A stretch of 64,000 bases of DNA from Hyphomicrobium methylovorum (GCF_013626205.1 NZ_QHJE01000001.1:372001-436000), one strand, 5' to 3'. Shown: positions 25,429 through 36,337, counted from the first letter of the stretch. The notes: generated by a model not told the origin, from the sequence alone. A program made the numbers and translations.

Positions 25429-26229
25429 ATGCCGGAAATCGATCTGCACAATTTATGGCCCATGATCATATCGGGCGGTTTCGTGGTCGGGTTCCTCGTG
25501 GGAATGACAGGCGTCGGCGCTGGCTCGCTGATGACGCCGTTTCTCATCACGCAGATCGGCGTCGGCGCGCCACTCGCGGTTGGAACGGACCTGCTGTTCG
25601 CATCGATCACGAAGGCGTCCGCGGCTTGGCCTCACCACACATTCGGGAACGTCAACTGGCGCATTGTCGGATGGCTCGCGCTCGGCAGCGTGCCGGGCTC
25701 AATCGCGATGCTTATGTTTTTGAGTTATTTCGATCTCGACACCGAGTTGATGGCGCTCGTCATCAAGAGATCGCTCATCTTCGCGCTCGCGCTTAGCGCC
25801 CTTGCGATCCTGATCTATCCGATCATCACGCGTCGCGGCGCCGATGTTGTTGAGCCCAAGGAAATCACGCTCCGGCGGCTGCCGACGCTGGCGCTCGGGC
25901 TTGTTCTTGGATCTGTCGTTACGATCACATCAGTCGGCGCCGGGGCCATCGGCGTTGTGGTGCTCACGCTGTTATATCCGAATCTGCTGACACGCCGCTT
26001 GATCGGTACAGACATCGTTCATGCGGTACCGCTGACGCTGATCTCCGGCCTCGGGCATATGTCAATCGGGAATACCAGCTTCGGGTTGCTCGGCTTGCTT
26101 TTGGTCGGTTCGATCCCCGGCATTGCGCTCGGTTCACGGCTGACCGGCAAGCTCCCCGATTGGCTGCTGCGTCTCTTCCTTTCGGCAATTCTGTGCTTCG
26201 CGGCGTACCAGATCTGGATCCACCTCTGA
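25429..26229 (+). CDS. TauE/SafE-family sulfite/anion exporter
   Basis: The 266-residue integral membrane protein has about eight hydrophobic segments and the family hallmark glycine-rich motifs GMTGVGAGSLMTPFL near the N-terminus and SVGAGAIGVVVLTLLYP in the second repeat. The family moves sulfite, sulfoacetate or other anions across the inner membrane. Placement right after cysHDN suggests export of excess sulfite or a sulfur compound, but a terminator separates the units and the substrate is inferred. It is convergent with the protease gene. Confidence 0.92.
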   Translation: MPEIDLHNLWPMIISGGFVVGFLVGMTGVGAGSLMTPFLITQIGVGAPLAVGTDLLFASITKASAAWPHHTFGNVNWRIVGWLALGSVPGSIAMLMFLSYFDLDTELMALVIKRSLIFALALSALAILIYPIITRRGADVVEPKEITLRRLPTLALGLVLGSVVTITSVGAGAIGVVVLTLLYPNLLTRRLIGTDIVHAVPLTLISGLGHMSIGNTSFGLLGLLLVGSIPGIALGSRLTGKLPDWLLRLFLSAILCFAAYQIWIHL

Positions 26230-26249
26230 CGTAATCCCGATGCGCTGGC

Positions 26250-27683
26250 TTAGCCGGGCACCTGAAGCTGCAGCACGCGCGCTCCACGCTTTACGGACAC
26301 CTGCCAAACGCGCTGCCGCGTCGCCACGGCCGTCTCGGCGTCGAGCACGTTCGTGATGTTCTTCCCTTGGATCGATACGATGATGTCGCCCGGCTGGAAG
26401 CCGAGGTTCTGCGCTACGGACCCGTTGCGTACCGAAACGATGGCGACGCCGTCCGTCTGGTCGATGCTGAGTTCATCCGCGACCGATGGCAGAATGTTTG
26501 AGATACGTGCGCCGTCGAGAGGATTATTTCCGGACAAGTTACGCGCATCGTTCTTTCCCGGTTTCGGCGCCGCGATCAGCGGCAACGAAATATCGACGTT
26601 GCTACCGTTGCGGATCACTACGAGTTTCGCAGTCTGCCCGATGCCGCGCGTTGCAAGGCGGTAGTAGACGGCGCGTGCGTCCGCCACTTCGACGCCATCG
26701 ACGTTGGTGATGACGTCGCCCGCATTCAAACCAGCATCAGCCGCGGGACCCTTATCGTACAAGCGTGTGACGACTGCGCCGCTGACACGCTTCAGACCCA
26801 GCCCTTCGGCGATATCGTGCGACATGGCTTCGAGCTTCGCGCCGATCCATGGGCGTTCCACCTTGCGGCCCTGCGCGGCGCTTTCGGCGTAAACGCGAAC
26901 GAGGTTTGAGGGAATTGCGAAGCCGATGCCGACCGAGCCGCCCGTCTGCGAATAGATCATCGTGTTGATGCCGACGAGGCGGCCCGACATATCGACCAGC
27001 GCGCCGCCGGAGTTACCGGGATTGATCGCAGCGTCCGTTTGAATGAAGACCTGGCTATCGGATTCCGCCATCTCGGATCGCGAAAGCGCCGAGACGATGC
27101 CGCTCGTCACCGTTTGACCGACGCCGAATGGATTGCCGATTGCGAGAACGAGATCGCCGACCTCAAGGCTGTCGGAATCATCGAACTGCAGAAACTGGAA
27201 TTTTCCATCGCCATTCTCGATCTTCAGAACGGCGATATCCGCCTTCTCGTCCTGCGCGATCACCTTGGCATCAAACTCGCGTTTGTCCGACAGCGCGACA
27301 CGAATTTCCGTTTCGCCCCGGCCTTTGACGACGTGCGAGTTCGTGACGATCAAACCATCCGGGCTGACGATGACGCCCGAACCCAGCGAACTCATCACAC
27401 GCTCGGACGGCTGCCCGAATGCTTCGCCGAAGAAGCGGCGGAACCACGGGTCATTGCCGAATGGCGTATTGAACGTTTGCACGCGACTGCGGACGTAGAC
27501 GTTGACGACTGCGGGCGCAGCGGCGCGCACGATCGGAGCGTACGAATACTGTATTGCCGGACGCGAAGGCGGCGGGATCTTGTCCTGCGCAAACGAAAAT
27601 CTATCGGCCGGACCGAAGGTGAAAACCGCGAGCGCGGCCAGCACGGCCATCGCCAAGCCGAACGTCGATTTCTTCATCGTCAT
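26250..27683 (-). CDS. degP: Periplasmic DegP/HtrA-family serine protease
   Basis: The 477-residue protein has a signal peptide (residues ~1-32), a trypsin-like domain with triad His117 (TNSHVV), Asp149 (ADIAVLK) and Ser225 (NPGNSGGALV), then two PDZ domains. It degrades or refolds misfolded envelope proteins. ATG 27683 and ATG 27677 are both plausible starts; the second has AAAGG at better spacing. It follows the SDR reductase gene by 78 bp on the same strand, downstream of the ribosomal alpha genes. Confidence 0.96.
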   Translation of the reverse strand: MTMKKSTFGLAMAVLAALAVFTFGPADRFSFAQDKIPPPSRPAIQYSYAPIVRAAAPAVVNVYVRSRVQTFNTPFGNDPWFRRFFGEAFGQPSERVMSSLGSGVIVSPDGLIVTNSHVVKGRGETEIRVALSDKREFDAKVIAQDEKADIAVLKIENGDGKFQFLQFDDSDSLEVGDLVLAIGNPFGVGQTVTSGIVSALSRSEMAESDSQVFIQTDAAINPGNSGGALVDMSGRLVGINTMIYSQTGGSVGIGFAIPSNLVRVYAESAAQGRKVERPWIGAKLEAMSHDIAEGLGLKRVSGAVVTRLYDKGPAADAGLNAGDVITNVDGVEVADARAVYYRLATRGIGQTAKLVVIRNGSNVDISLPLIAAPKPGKNDARNLSGNNPLDGARISNILPSVADELSIDQTDGVAIVSVRNGSVAQNLGFQPGDIIVSIQGKNITNVLDAETAVATRQRVWQVSVKRGARVLQLQVPG

Positions 27684-27761
27684 GCCTTTGCCTTGGGTGT
27701 CGCAGCCTCGAGACTCACCAGATAACTGGTAGCGGTTGTAAAAATACGGCCGCGTGCGTCT

Positions 27762-28790
27762 TCAGATCAACCTAAGGTCTCGTAATGATCGGACAGCGGC
27801 GGTCGCCGCTTCATCAGCATCCCTAAGGCGTAAACCCAACGCGCTTGTAACGTGCGCGTTCGTGTAATCTTTTGTCGCGCCAAGTTCCGGCAGGATCGTT
27901 CGCATCCGTTTGTCGACATATGCGAGCGCGCGGACGGCGGCATCGGGAAGTTCGAATTTCGGCACCTTGGAGCTGAGTTCGGGATACTCGCGGGCAAGGA
28001 TGCGCCCCAGTTCAAAGAGCGTCAGCTGCCCCGAACCGACGAGAAAGCGGTTTCCAGCGGCGTCAGGGCGCTCTGTGGCCTCGGCATGCGCGAGAGCGAC
28101 GTCGCGCACATCGGCTACCGGAAAGCGTATGCGGGGCGCCGCCGGATAAACGCCGCGCGCCATCAGGCGATAGAGTTCGTGCGACGTCGAGAGATCCGCG
28201 TCGGGCGCCGGACCTTGCACAAAGCCAGGATTGATCACCGCAAGTTGAGGCGCAGCCGCGTTCTTCTGTACGAAGTCCCATGCGGCCTTCTCGGCGATCG
28301 TCTTCGACTTGATATAGGGCGTCAGGTCGGTGCGCGTCTCGTCGGTGAAGTCGGCTTCGGAATAGATGTGATCGGACGGCAAATCGCGGCCGTAAAAAAT
28401 CGCGACGGACGACGACGTCAGCACGAAGCGCTGCACGGCTGCTCGCGTCGCCGCTTCCAGCACGCGGAGTGTGCCGTCGCGTGCGGGCCGTATAACGTCT
28501 TCGGGATTGTCTGGCTGCGCCATCGGAAAGGGCGACGCCGTGTGAATGACGATCTGGCTGCCGGCGACGGCTTCATCCCAACCGGCCCGTTGCTCAAGAT
28601 CCGCGACGACGAATTCAAGCTGAGCTGCCTCGCCGCCGAGGCGCTTCACAGCGCGCCGGACGTCGTCGGCCTTCTCCATCCGGCGCAGCGTGGCGCGAAC
28701 GGCATGTCCGCGTTTTACGAGTTCGGCGATGATGTGTTTGGCGACAAGCCCGGTCGAGCCGGTGACGACGACAGGAGGTCTATCGGACAT
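27762..28790 (-). CDS. Extended short-chain dehydrogenase/reductase (dihydroflavonol reductase-like)
   Basis: The 342-residue protein has the NAD(P) motif VVVTGSTGLVAKHI and the catalytic YIKSK (YxxxK) after TSSSVAIFYG, matching NAD-dependent epimerase/dehydratase or dihydroflavonol-4-reductase-like enzymes. The substrate is unknown. ATG 28790 gives the family start; the frame is open further upstream but that part overlaps the rplQ terminator. It lies between rplQ and degP on the same strand. Confidence 0.88.
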   Translation of the reverse strand: MSDRPPVVVTGSTGLVAKHIIAELVKRGHAVRATLRRMEKADDVRRAVKRLGGEAAQLEFVVADLEQRAGWDEAVAGSQIVIHTASPFPMAQPDNPEDVIRPARDGTLRVLEAATRAAVQRFVLTSSSVAIFYGRDLPSDHIYSEADFTDETRTDLTPYIKSKTIAEKAAWDFVQKNAAAPQLAVINPGFVQGPAPDADLSTSHELYRLMARGVYPAAPRIRFPVADVRDVALAHAEATERPDAAGNRFLVGSGQLTLFELGRILAREYPELSSKVPKFELPDAAVRALAYVDKRMRTILPELGATKDYTNAHVTSALGLRLRDADEAATAAVRSLRDLRLI

Positions 28791-28894
28791 GGCGCTGATA
28801 CCTCGGTGCTGGCAATCATCGCGATTGCAGAGCGCGATAATTGGCCAGATGAGCGCACGATGGCAACGGGCGATCGATCCGCGAATATGAAATG

Positions 28895-28925
28895 AAAAAC
28901 CCCGGCGCAGGACGCACGGGGGTTT
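28895..28925 (-). terminator. Terminator of the ribosomal alpha operon
   Basis: On the minus strand AAACCCC (28919-28925 region) pairs with GGGGTTT (28898-28904), and the descending arm runs into TTTTTC. It lies ~50 bp after the rplQ stop and ends the long ribosomal block. Confidence 0.75.
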
Positions 28926-28977
28926 CTCGAATTCGGGTTGTTGGTGGCCTGCTCCGAACTGGAACCGGCCAACGCAA

Positions 28978-29406
28978 TCAGCTCGCTGCTGCTTCTTCAG
29001 CAACCTTCGCTTCGTGACGGGCCTTGTCCTCAGCGCCCTTCACCGACTCATCGCGATCGACGAGTTCGATAACTGCGCGGGGCGACGCGTCGCCGTAGCG
29101 GAAACCAGCCTTCAACACGCGGGTGTAACCGCCATTGCGGGTCTTGTAACGCGGGCCAAGCACGTCAAAAAGCTTCTTGACCATGTCCTCGTCGCGCAGG
29201 CGAGCGATGGCGAGACGGCGCGAGTTCAGATCACCGCGCTTAGCGAGCGTGATGTACTTATCGACGACGCGCTTCAGGTCTTTCGCCTTCGGCAGCGTGG
29301 TCACGATCTGCTCATGCTTGATGAGAGCGGCGGCCATGTTCGAGAACATTGCCTGGCGGTGGCCAACGTGACGGCCAAAGCGGCGGCCAAGCTTCTTGTG
29401 TCGCAT
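28978..29406 (-). CDS. rplQ: 50S ribosomal protein L17
   Basis: Start [20 protein letters not shown] is diagnostic. The protein has 142 residues with a charged Ala/Glu-rich tail typical of alphaproteobacteria. It is the last gene of the alpha operon, 237 bp after rpoA; that gap carries two palindromic repeats. An intrinsic terminator follows. Confidence 0.98.
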   Translation of the reverse strand: MRHKKLGRRFGRHVGHRQAMFSNMAAALIKHEQIVTTLPKAKDLKRVVDKYITLAKRGDLNSRRLAIARLRDEDMVKKLFDVLGPRYKTRNGGYTRVLKAGFRYGDASPRAVIELVDRDESVKGAEDKARHEAKVAEEAAAS

Positions 29407-29522
29407 AGTGTCTTCATCCTTACATTGTTGGCCCTCGGCATATGCCGGGGCTTGCGTTGACCGTCGGCGTTCTTGCCGTCCGGTTCGGCGCGGGAGGTTC
29501 TATGGCCTCACCTTCGCCTGTC

Positions 29523-29575
29523 TTTGTTTGTGCTCGGCGACTCCCCTGCGGGGAGCCGGCCGCCGAGCACGGTAG
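29523..29575. repeat. Nested palindromic repeat, copy A (rpoA-rplQ gap)
   Basis: An outer stem GTGCTCGGCG (29530-29539) / CGCCGAGCAC (29561-29570) encloses an inner stem CTCCCC (29541-29546) / GGGGAG (29550-29555). The unit begins with TTTGTTTG and ends CACGGTAG, and recurs as copy B 58 bp further on, with relatives before rpoB. It resembles an extragenic palindromic (REP-like) element. Confidence 0.85.
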
Positions 29576-29580
29576 GGTAC

Positions 29581-29632
29581 TTTGTTTGCGCTCAGCGCTC
29601 CCCTGAGGGGAGTCGGCCGCCGAGCACGGTAG
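29581..29632. repeat. Nested palindromic repeat, copy B (rpoA-rplQ gap)
   Basis: A direct repeat of copy A with the same TTTGTTTG head, inner stem CTCCCC/GGGGAG and CCGAGCACGGTAG tail. The left outer arm has diverged (CTCAGCG for CTCGGCG). Tandem arrangement in one orientation suggests duplication of one unit. Confidence 0.82.
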
Positions 29633-29643
29633 TCGTGTTCGAC

Positions 29644-30666
29644 TTAGTACTGATCTTCGAAGCGCTTCGCGAGTTCGTCGATGTTGTCCGGCGGCCAGTT
29701 CGGCACTTCCATACCGAGATGGAGCCCCATCGTCGCCAGGACTTCCTTGATCTCGTTGAGCGACTTGCGGCCGAAGTTCGGCGTGCGCAGCATCTCGGCT
29801 TCCGTCTTCTGGATCAGGTCGCCGATGTAGACGATGTTGTCGTTCTTCAAGCAGTTCGCCGAGCGAACCGACAGCTCGAGCTCGTCGACCTTCTTCAGAA
29901 GCGCAGCGTTGAACGCCAGCTCCGGATGACGCTGCTCTTCCTGTGCCTTCTTCGGCTCTTCGAAGTTGATGAAGACGGCGAGCTGGTCCTGAAGGATACG
30001 AGCGGCGAGCGCGACAGCATCTTCCGGACGGACCGAACCATCCGTCTCGACAACCATCGTCAGCTTATCGAAGTCCAGAATCTGACCTTCGCGCGTGTTC
30101 TCGACCTTGTAGGAAACCTTCTTGACCGGCGAGTAGAGGCTATCGACCGGGATCAGGCCGATCGGCGCATCTTCCGGACGATTGCGATCTGACGCGACGT
30201 AGCCCTTGCCGATATCGGCCGTGAACTCCATGCGGATCGACGCGCCCTGGTCGAGATGGCAGATAACGTGGTCCGGGTTCAGCACTTCAACTTCGGACGA
30301 CGCCTCGATGTCACCAGCGGTGACAGGGCCTGCGCCTTCCTTCTTGAGCACCATACGCTTCACGCCTTCCGAATGGATGCGGAGCGCAATTTCCTTGATG
30401 TTCAGAATGATGTTCGTCACGTCCTCGCGAACGCCGGGGACGGAGGAGAACTCATGCAGTACGCCATCGATCTGGACGGTCTTGACGGCGGCGCCCTGCA
30501 GCGACGACAGCAGAACGCGACGCAGCGCGTTGCCGAGCGTCATGCCGAAGCCACGCTCAAGCGGCTCTGCGACGACAGTCGCGATACGCGAGCGATCGCG
30601 GCCAATCTGGATGTCCAGCTTCGACGGCTTGATCAGATCTTGCCAGTTCTTCTGGAGAACGTTCAC
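29644..30666 (-). CDS. rpoA: RNA polymerase alpha subunit
   Basis: The 340-residue protein has the assembly domain ([26 protein letters not shown]) and the C-terminal DNA/activator-binding domain ([14 protein letters not shown]). It nucleates RNA polymerase assembly. It is encoded 107 bp after rpsK and before rplQ in the alpha operon. Confidence 0.99.
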   Translation of the reverse strand: MNVLQKNWQDLIKPSKLDIQIGRDRSRIATVVAEPLERGFGMTLGNALRRVLLSSLQGAAVKTVQIDGVLHEFSSVPGVREDVTNIILNIKEIALRIHSEGVKRMVLKKEGAGPVTAGDIEASSEVEVLNPDHVICHLDQGASIRMEFTADIGKGYVASDRNRPEDAPIGLIPVDSLYSPVKKVSYKVENTREGQILDFDKLTMVVETDGSVRPEDAVALAARILQDQLAVFINFEEPKKAQEEQRHPELAFNAALLKKVDELELSVRSANCLKNDNIVYIGDLIQKTEAEMLRTPNFGRKSLNEIKEVLATMGLHLGMEVPNWPPDNIDELAKRFEDQY

Positions 30667-30773
30667 GGGGAGCCTCGTTTCGTTTGGCGCGGGCGGCGGA
30701 AGACCCGCGACTTAAGCGAACTTAAAATATAGACAGAAAAGCGCCACCCATCTGCGGCGGCGCCTTAATCAAA

Positions 30774-31169
30774 TTAAACGCGGCGGCGCTTGCGCGGGCG
30801 GCAACCGTTGTGCGGGATCGGCGTGACGTCGCGGATCGACGTGATCTGGAAGCCGACGGACTGCAATGCGCGGAGAGCCGATTCACGACCCGAGCCCGGA
30901 CCGCAGACTTCAACTTCGAGCACCTTCATACCGTGCTCTTGCGCCTTCTTGCCCGCGTCTTCAGCGGCCATCTGCGCGGCGTACGGCGTCGACTTGCGCG
31001 AGCCCTTGAAGCCCTTCGTGCCCGACGACGACCAAGCGATCGTGTTGCCCTGCGCGTCGGTGATCGTGATCATCGTGTTGTTGAAGGACGCGTTGACGTG
31101 CGCAACGCCCGACGTGATGTTCTTCTTCTCGCGCTTTTTGACCTTGCCGCGCGCTGCTTCTTTTGCCAT
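30774..31169 (-). CDS. rpsK: 30S ribosomal protein S11
   Basis: A 131-residue platform protein with [18 protein letters not shown] and the conserved C-terminus [21 protein letters not shown] 31169 gives the family start MAKEAARGK. It lies 96 bp after rpsM in the alpha operon. Confidence 0.99.
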   Translation of the reverse strand: MAKEAARGKVKKREKKNITSGVAHVNASFNNTMITITDAQGNTIAWSSSGTKGFKGSRKSTPYAAQMAAEDAGKKAQEHGMKVLEVEVCGPGSGRESALRALQSVGFQITSIRDVTPIPHNGCRPRKRRRV

Positions 31170-31265
31170 TGCGATCGTCACTCCTAGCCTGCCGAGATCC
31201 GGAGGCAAAAAACCAGTTAGCGCGCTTCAGAAGCGCATTAGATGCTGCCCTGTGAGGGCAGCAGA

Positions 31266-31643
31266 TTACTTCGTCGCTTTCTTCTTACCAGCGATCGCAA
31301 CAGCCTTGCCCTTGCGGGTGCGGGCGTTCGTGTGCGTGCGCTGACCGCGGACCGGCAGGCCCTTACGGTGGCGAAGACCGCGATAGCAACCGAGATCCAT
31401 CAGGCGCTTGATGTTCGTCTGCACTTCACGACGAAGATCGCCTTCAACCGTGTAATCACGGTCGATGGATTCGCGGATCTGCAGGACTTCGGCGTCCGTC
31501 AGCTGATTCACGCGGCGGTCCGAAGGAATGCCGCACTTTTCGCAAATCTCTTTCGAGAATTTCGGGCCGATGCCATGAATATAACGGAGCGCGATTTCAA
31601 CGCGCTTGCCGGTGGGAATGTTGACGCCTGCGATGCGGGCCAC
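31266..31643 (-). CDS. rpsM: 30S ribosomal protein S13
   Basis: A 125-residue head protein with [18 protein letters not shown] and [23 protein letters not shown] 31643 is the start: it yields the family N-terminus (V)ARIAGVNIP and has AGGAG 6 bp upstream. It begins the alpha genes 226 bp after adk. Confidence 0.98.
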   Translation of the reverse strand: MARIAGVNIPTGKRVEIALRYIHGIGPKFSKEICEKCGIPSDRRVNQLTDAEVLQIRESIDRDYTVEGDLRREVQTNIKRLMDLGCYRGLRHRKGLPVRGQRTHTNARTRKGKAVAIAGKKKATK

Positions 31644-31869
31644 GTGAATCTCCTGCCTTATCTCGTCGTGCTGTTTTGTCTCAGTCGAATTTCGTCGAAT
31701 ACCGAACCCAGGCATGCCGCCCGGACCCAAATTTCTGCCCTTCAAGTGCCAAAAGGGCGCAACGACCGCGGCTCCCGGGGCCTAAGCCCAGGTCCGGATC
31801 AAGTTGAGCCTAAAAGAAGTGGGGTGTTGTAGCTCGACCGTACCCTTTCGTCAATGTGCGGCATTTAGG

Positions 31870-32463
31870 TTAAGCGGGCTGATGCTCCTTCAAAATACCG
31901 TCAATTTGAACGCCGACCTTGTCGATTGGCGCCATGCCATCGACCGTCTTGAGCAACTTGTGCGCGAAATAGTAGCCGATGAGCGGCGCCGTCTCGCGAT
32001 AGTAGGCCATCAAGCGAGTCTTGAGGGCCTCAGCATTGTCATCGGCGCGAACCGTTCCGCCTGCGGCCAGTGTTTCCCGGGCGCGGCATTCGATGCGGTC
32101 TACCAGCTGCGTGTCGTCCACTTTCAGCTCGATGACGCAATCGATGACGCGGCTCTTGGATTTCAGAAGTTCGTCGAGTGCGTCCGCCTGAGCGAGCGTG
32201 CGCGGAAAGCCGTCGAGGATAAAACCCTTGGCGCAGTCTGGCTCGGAAATGCGATCAGCGATGATTCCGATCACGATCGCGTCGCTCACCAGGCCGCCTT
32301 CGGCCATCACCTTTTTTGCTTCCAGACCGACCTTCGTGCCCGCTTTCACGGCGGCCCGCAGCATGTCTCCCGTGGAGAGCTGAGGAATGCCGAGCTTCTC
32401 TGAGATCAGCTGAGACTGGGTCCCCTTGCCTGCGCCAGGTGGACCCAACAGCATCAAGATCAT
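31870..32463 (-). CDS. adk: Adenylate kinase (short form)
   Basis: The 197-residue enzyme interconverts ATP, ADP and AMP. P-loop [13 protein letters not shown]-site STGDMLR and GFPRTLAQ are clear. The LID region is short and lacks the zinc-binding cysteines of the long form. The gene overlaps secY by 4 bp, the usual alphaproteobacterial arrangement. Confidence 0.98.
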   Translation of the reverse strand: MILMLLGPPGAGKGTQSQLISEKLGIPQLSTGDMLRAAVKAGTKVGLEAKKVMAEGGLVSDAIVIGIIADRISEPDCAKGFILDGFPRTLAQADALDELLKSKSRVIDCVIELKVDDTQLVDRIECRARETLAAGGTVRADDNAEALKTRLMAYYRETAPLIGYYFAHKLLKTVDGMAPIDKVGVQIDGILKEHQPA

Positions 32464-33803
32464 CGACGCGCCCCCCGAAGCTTCGCTTTCTTGATCAAAC
32501 CTTCGTACTGCTGCGCGATCAGATGGCTCTGAACCTGGGCAACCGTATCCATCGTGACGCTGACGACGATCAGAAGAGACGTGCCGCCGAAGTAGAGCGG
32601 GATGCCAGCGTAAGCGGTGAGAATTTCCGGCATGACGCAGACCGCGGCCAAGTAGAGGGCACCAACAACCGTAATTCGCGTCATGACGTAGTCGATGAAT
32701 TCGGCCGTCTTTTCACCGGGGCGAATACCGGGCAGGAACCCGCCGTACTTCCGCAGATTGTCGGCGGTCTCTTTCGGATTGATGACGACGGCCGTGTAGA
32801 AGAACGTGAAGAAGATGATCATGCTCGCGTAGATCACGAGATGAAGTGGCTGTCCGCTGCCGAGCATCGCGACGGTCGTGTTGAGCCATTCCGGACCCTG
32901 ACCGGCCGAGAACTGGGCGACAGTGATCGGCAGAAGCAGAAGAGACGACGCGAAAATCGGCGGAATGACGCCCGACGGGTTGAGCTTCAGCGGCAGATGC
33001 GAAGCCTCGCCCTGGAACATCTTGTTGCCGACCTGGCGTTTTGGATACTGGACCAACAAGCGCCGCTGCGCGCGTTCGAAGAACACGATGACGGCGATAA
33101 CGGCCAGTGCCATCACGAGGAAGAAGACAACGATTGCAGGCGCGATCGATCCGGTCCGCGACAGTTCGAAGAGCTGCGCGACGGCGCCCGGAAGGCCCGC
33201 AACGATGCCGGCGAAAATGATCAACGACGTGCCGTTACCGACACCGCGCTGCGTGACCTGCTCGCCCAACCACATCAAGAAAACCGTACCGCCAACAAGC
33301 GTGATAACGGTCGTGGCGCGGAAGAACATGCCAGGATCAATAACGACGGCGCCAGCCGCGTTGCGCGATCCTTCAAGACCGACGGCAATGCCGTAAGCCT
33401 GAAGTGCTGCAAGCACGACAGTCAAATAGCGCGTGTATTGGTTGATCTGCTTGCGGCCCGCCTCGCCTTCCTTCTTCAGCGCTTCCAGCTTCGGCGAGAT
33501 CGACTGCATCAACTGCATGATGATCGCGGCCGAGATGTACGGCATGATGTTGAGGGCGAAAATCGCGAGGCGTTCGAGCGCGCCGCCTGAGAACATGTTG
33601 AACATGCCCAGGATGCCGCCAGCCTGCGATTGGAAGGTAGCCGCGAACGCCGCCGGATTGATACCGGGCAGCGGAATGAACGTGCCGAGCCGATAAACGA
33701 TCATTGCGCCCAGGGTGAACCATAGGCGCCGCTTCAAATCTTCAGCTTTAGCAAAAGACTTGAAGTTGAGGTTCGAAGCAAGCTGCTCGGCAGCGGAAAC
33801 CAT
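32460..33803 (-). CDS. secY: Protein translocase subunit SecY
   Basis: The 447-residue integral membrane protein has ten hydrophobic segments. Family landmarks are [11 protein letters not shown] near the plug and [15 protein letters not shown] near the C-terminus. It forms the protein-conducting channel with SecE (also encoded here at 61.2 kb). It lies 130 bp after rplO and overlaps adk. Confidence 0.99.
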   Translation of the reverse strand: MVSAAEQLASNLNFKSFAKAEDLKRRLWFTLGAMIVYRLGTFIPLPGINPAAFAATFQSQAGGILGMFNMFSGGALERLAIFALNIMPYISAAIIMQLMQSISPKLEALKKEGEAGRKQINQYTRYLTVVLAALQAYGIAVGLEGSRNAAGAVVIDPGMFFRATTVITLVGGTVFLMWLGEQVTQRGVGNGTSLIIFAGIVAGLPGAVAQLFELSRTGSIAPAIVVFFLVMALAVIAVIVFFERAQRRLLVQYPKRQVGNKMFQGEASHLPLKLNPSGVIPPIFASSLLLLPITVAQFSAGQGPEWLNTTVAMLGSGQPLHLVIYASMIIFFTFFYTAVVINPKETADNLRKYGGFLPGIRPGEKTAEFIDYVMTRITVVGALYLAAVCVMPEILTAYAGIPLYFGGTSLLIVVSVTMDTVAQVQSHLIAQQYEGLIKKAKLRGARR

Positions 33804-33933
33804 TGCTGTCTTCTCCTAACGGTCGCGTCGTCGTCCGTTGAGGATAACGCCGCACCTTAAGCCCGGTCTACGCATTGAGCGCTCACGGGGGAACGGATCA
33901 CGCGGCGAAGGTTCGCCACGCCGCGCAGCCGTA

Positions 33934-34488
33934 TTATTCGTCGCCCTTTGCAGCAGCGGGCTTCTTGCCCTGAGCCGCCTTTTTGTCGGCCGACTTTTTG
34001 CGCTTGGCTTCGTCGGCCGCGAGAATTTTCTTCTCGATCACCGAGACGCTGCCGCCAGCCTTCTCAATCGCGGCCTTCGCCTTGGCGGTCGCGTGATTGA
34101 CCGTGATGGCGATCTTGGCCTTGATCTCGCCGTCACCAAGAAGACGGAGACCGTCCTTCGGGCGGCGGACCAGACCGGCCTCGACTAGCGAAGCGACGTC
34201 AACCGGCTTGGAGCCGTCGAGGCGCTTGTCGTCGATGGCCTGCTGCAGCGAGCCGATGTTGATTTCGTTGTAATCCGCAGGGCGCCACTTGTTGAAGCCG
34301 CGCTTCGGCAGACGACGATGCAACGGCATCTGACCGCCTTCGAAGCCGCCGATGGCAACGCCGGTACGTGCGGTCTGGCCCTTGCCACCGCGGCCGCCCA
34401 TCTTGCCGAGACCCGAGCCGATACCGCGACCGATGCGAACACGCGTTTTGCGCGCGCCGGGGTTGTCTTTAATGCCGTTGAGCCGCAT
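33934..34488 (-). CDS. rplO: 50S ribosomal protein L15
   Basis: A 184-residue protein with N-terminal [16 protein letters not shown] and the Gly/Arg-rich [18 protein letters not shown] 34488 is preferred because AAGGAG lies 10 bp upstream and the upstream in-frame TTG abuts that site. The C-terminus carries a Lys/Ala-rich tail (~30 residues) beyond the usual end. Confidence 0.98.
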   Translation of the reverse strand: MRLNGIKDNPGARKTRVRIGRGIGSGLGKMGGRGGKGQTARTGVAIGGFEGGQMPLHRRLPKRGFNKWRPADYNEINIGSLQQAIDDKRLDGSKPVDVASLVEAGLVRRPKDGLRLLGDGEIKAKIAITVNHATAKAKAAIEKAGGSVSVIEKKILAADEAKRKKSADKKAAQGKKPAAAKGDE

Positions 34489-34568
34489 GGGACCCAAGCT
34501 CCTTCTCGTTTTGTATTTTCACCTTCGAGACCGGCTTCATAAAAACCGGGCCGAAAGGCGAAGAAAAA

Positions 34569-34760
34569 TTACTTCCCGTCGACGACTTCGACGAGATGCT
34601 GGACCTTCTTCAGCATTCCGCGCACGGCGGGCGTGTCTTCCAAGGTTGCCGTGCGGCCGAGCTTGTTGAGACCCAGCCCGATGAGAGTCGCCGTCTGCCG
34701 TTCCGGGCGACGAGCTGGGCTCCGCACCTGTTGCAGAGTGATCGTTTTCTTAGCGGCCAT
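34569..34760 (-). CDS. rpmD: 50S ribosomal protein L30
   Basis: The small 63-residue protein has [28 protein letters not shown] split over its length, standard for L30. It sits between rpsE and rplO. Confidence 0.98.
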   Translation of the reverse strand: MAAKKTITLQQVRSPARRPERQTATLIGLGLNKLGRTATLEDTPAVRGMLKKVQHLVEVVDGK

Positions 34761-34823
34761 AATCCCTACCTCAAACCATTCTCACGGCATGCGCGCGGCA
34801 TGCCTCGATCCATCGTATTGCGA

Positions 34824-35396
34824 TCAGCCTTCGGCCGTCGCTTCTATGGCCGAACCGTCGCGACGACGCGAGACGATGTCAGATACCTTCTTATTGCGCC
34901 GGGCTGCAACAGCACGGGGATTTTCCTGTGCCTTGAGCGCGTCGAACGTTGCACGGACGACGTTGTACGGGTTGGTCGAACCCATCGACTTGGCAACGAC
35001 GTCGTGCACGCCGACCATTTCGAAGACAGCGCGCATTGCGCCGCCAGCGATGATGCCGGTACCTGCCGGTGCCGCGCGGAGAACAACCTTGCCCGATCCG
35101 TGACGGCCAACGCTGTCATGGTGGAGCGTACGTGCGTCGCGCAGCGGAACGCGGAGCAAGTTGCGCTTGGCGCCTTCCGTTGCCTTGCGGATCGCTTCCG
35201 GCACTTCGCGTGCTTTGCCGTGGCCGAAACCGACCCGGCCCTTCAGATCGCCGACGACGACCAGCGCGGCAAAGCCGAACCGTTTGCCGCCTTTGACGAC
35301 CTTGGCGACGCGATTGATGTGCACCAGCTTATCGGTGAACTCGCTGTCGCGCTCTTCGCGCTCTCTGCCACGGTCTCTCTGGGGTCCACGTGCCAC
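34824..35396 (-). CDS. rpsE: 30S ribosomal protein S5
   Basis: A 190-residue protein with the double-stranded RNA-binding domain ([18 protein letters not shown]) and the fidelity-linked [19 protein letters not shown] region. No unusual substitution is seen in the conserved core. It lies 24 bp after rplR. Confidence 0.99.
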   Translation of the reverse strand: MARGPQRDRGREREERDSEFTDKLVHINRVAKVVKGGKRFGFAALVVVGDLKGRVGFGHGKAREVPEAIRKATEGAKRNLLRVPLRDARTLHHDSVGRHGSGKVVLRAAPAGTGIIAGGAMRAVFEMVGVHDVVAKSMGSTNPYNVVRATFDALKAQENPRAVAARRNKKVSDIVSRRRDGSAIEATAEG

Positions 35397-35420
35397 GATT
35401 TCAGTCCTCTCGGGTGAGTC

Positions 35421-35783
35421 TTAAAATTTCAATCCGCCTTCGCGGGCGGCGTCGGCGAGCGCCTTAACGCGCCCGTGAAAAAGGAATCCGCCACGGTCGA
35501 AGATGACCTCGCCGACACCCGCCTTGACGGCGCGTTCAGCGACGAGCTTGCCAACGGCAGCTGCGGCGGCCTTATCGGCTCCGGTCTTCAGCGCGCCCTT
35601 GACGTCCTTCTCGAGTGTCGATGCGGCGGCGACCGTTACGCCCTTCACGTCATCGATCACCTGAGCATAGATGTGCTCAGACGTGCGATGTACGGAAAGC
35701 CGCGGACGACCGTTTCCGGCGCGCTTCAGCTCACGGCGAACGCGCGCGCGGCGATTATTGTACTTGTCGTTGACCTTAGCCAT
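35421..35783 (-). CDS. rplR: 50S ribosomal protein L18
   Basis: The 120-residue 5S rRNA-binding protein has [20 protein letters not shown] and the C-terminal [20 protein letters not shown]. It lies 11 bp after rplF. Confidence 0.99.
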   Translation of the reverse strand: MAKVNDKYNNRRARVRRELKRAGNGRPRLSVHRTSEHIYAQVIDDVKGVTVAAASTLEKDVKGALKTGADKAAAAAVGKLVAERAVKAGVGEVIFDRGGFLFHGRVKALADAAREGGLKF

Positions 35784-35794
35784 TGCTGCGGTTC

Positions 35795-36337
35795 CTACTT
35801 CTTCTTCCCTTCCTTGCGGAAGATATATTCGCCCTTATAGCGGACGCCCTTGCCCTGGTAGGGCTCCGGCTTGCGCGAGGCGCGGATGACGGATGCGACT
35901 TCGCCGACGGCTTGCTTATCGATGCCGCTAACGTTGAGCAGTTCCTGCTTAGCGCCGCCGACCTTGACGTCGACGCCCGCCGGGATCTTCAGCACAACGT
36001 CGTGGCTGTAGCCGACCGACAGCGTGAGCGTATCCTTGCCCTTCATCGAAGCCTTGAAGCCGACGCCATGGATTTCGAGATCCTGGCTGTAGCCGTCCGT
36101 CACACCCTTGATGAGGTTCGCGACCTGCGTGCGCGACATACCCCATTTCGAGCGGGCGGGCTTGTTGTCTTCGATGAGCGAGATATCGATGCCCTCGTCC
36201 GTGCGCTGAACCTTCAGAGCGTCCGGCACGATAAATGCCAGCTCGCCTTTCGGGCCTTTCACTTTCACGGTCTGGCCGTCGATCGTCGCCGTCACGTTCG
36301 ACGGAACAGGAACGGGCTTTTTACCGATGCGCGACAT
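35795..36337 (-). CDS. rplF: 50S ribosomal protein L6
   Basis: A 180-residue protein starting [15 protein letters not shown] with two L6 repeats and the conserved [14 protein letters not shown] near the end. It binds near the sarcin-ricin loop and the L7/L12 stalk base. It lies 48 bp after rpsH. Confidence 0.99.
   Translation of the reverse strand: MSRIGKKPVPVPSNVTATIDGQTVKVKGPKGELAFIVPDALKVQRTDEGIDISLIEDNKPARSKWGMSRTQVANLIKGVTDGYSQDLEIHGVGFKASMKGKDTLTLSVGYSHDVVLKIPAGVDVKVGGAKQELLNVSGIDKQAVGEVASVIRASRKPEPYQGKGVRYKGEYIFRKEGKKK

Noticed and set aside
28791-29003. Upstream extension of the SDR reductase frame
   Set aside because: The extra residues run through the rplQ terminator and into rplQ and do not resemble the family.
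31644-31869. Possible rpmJ (L36) or other small gene between adk and rpsM
   Set aside because: No frame gives an L36-like basic peptide with its zinc motif; rpmJ is usually elsewhere in this class.
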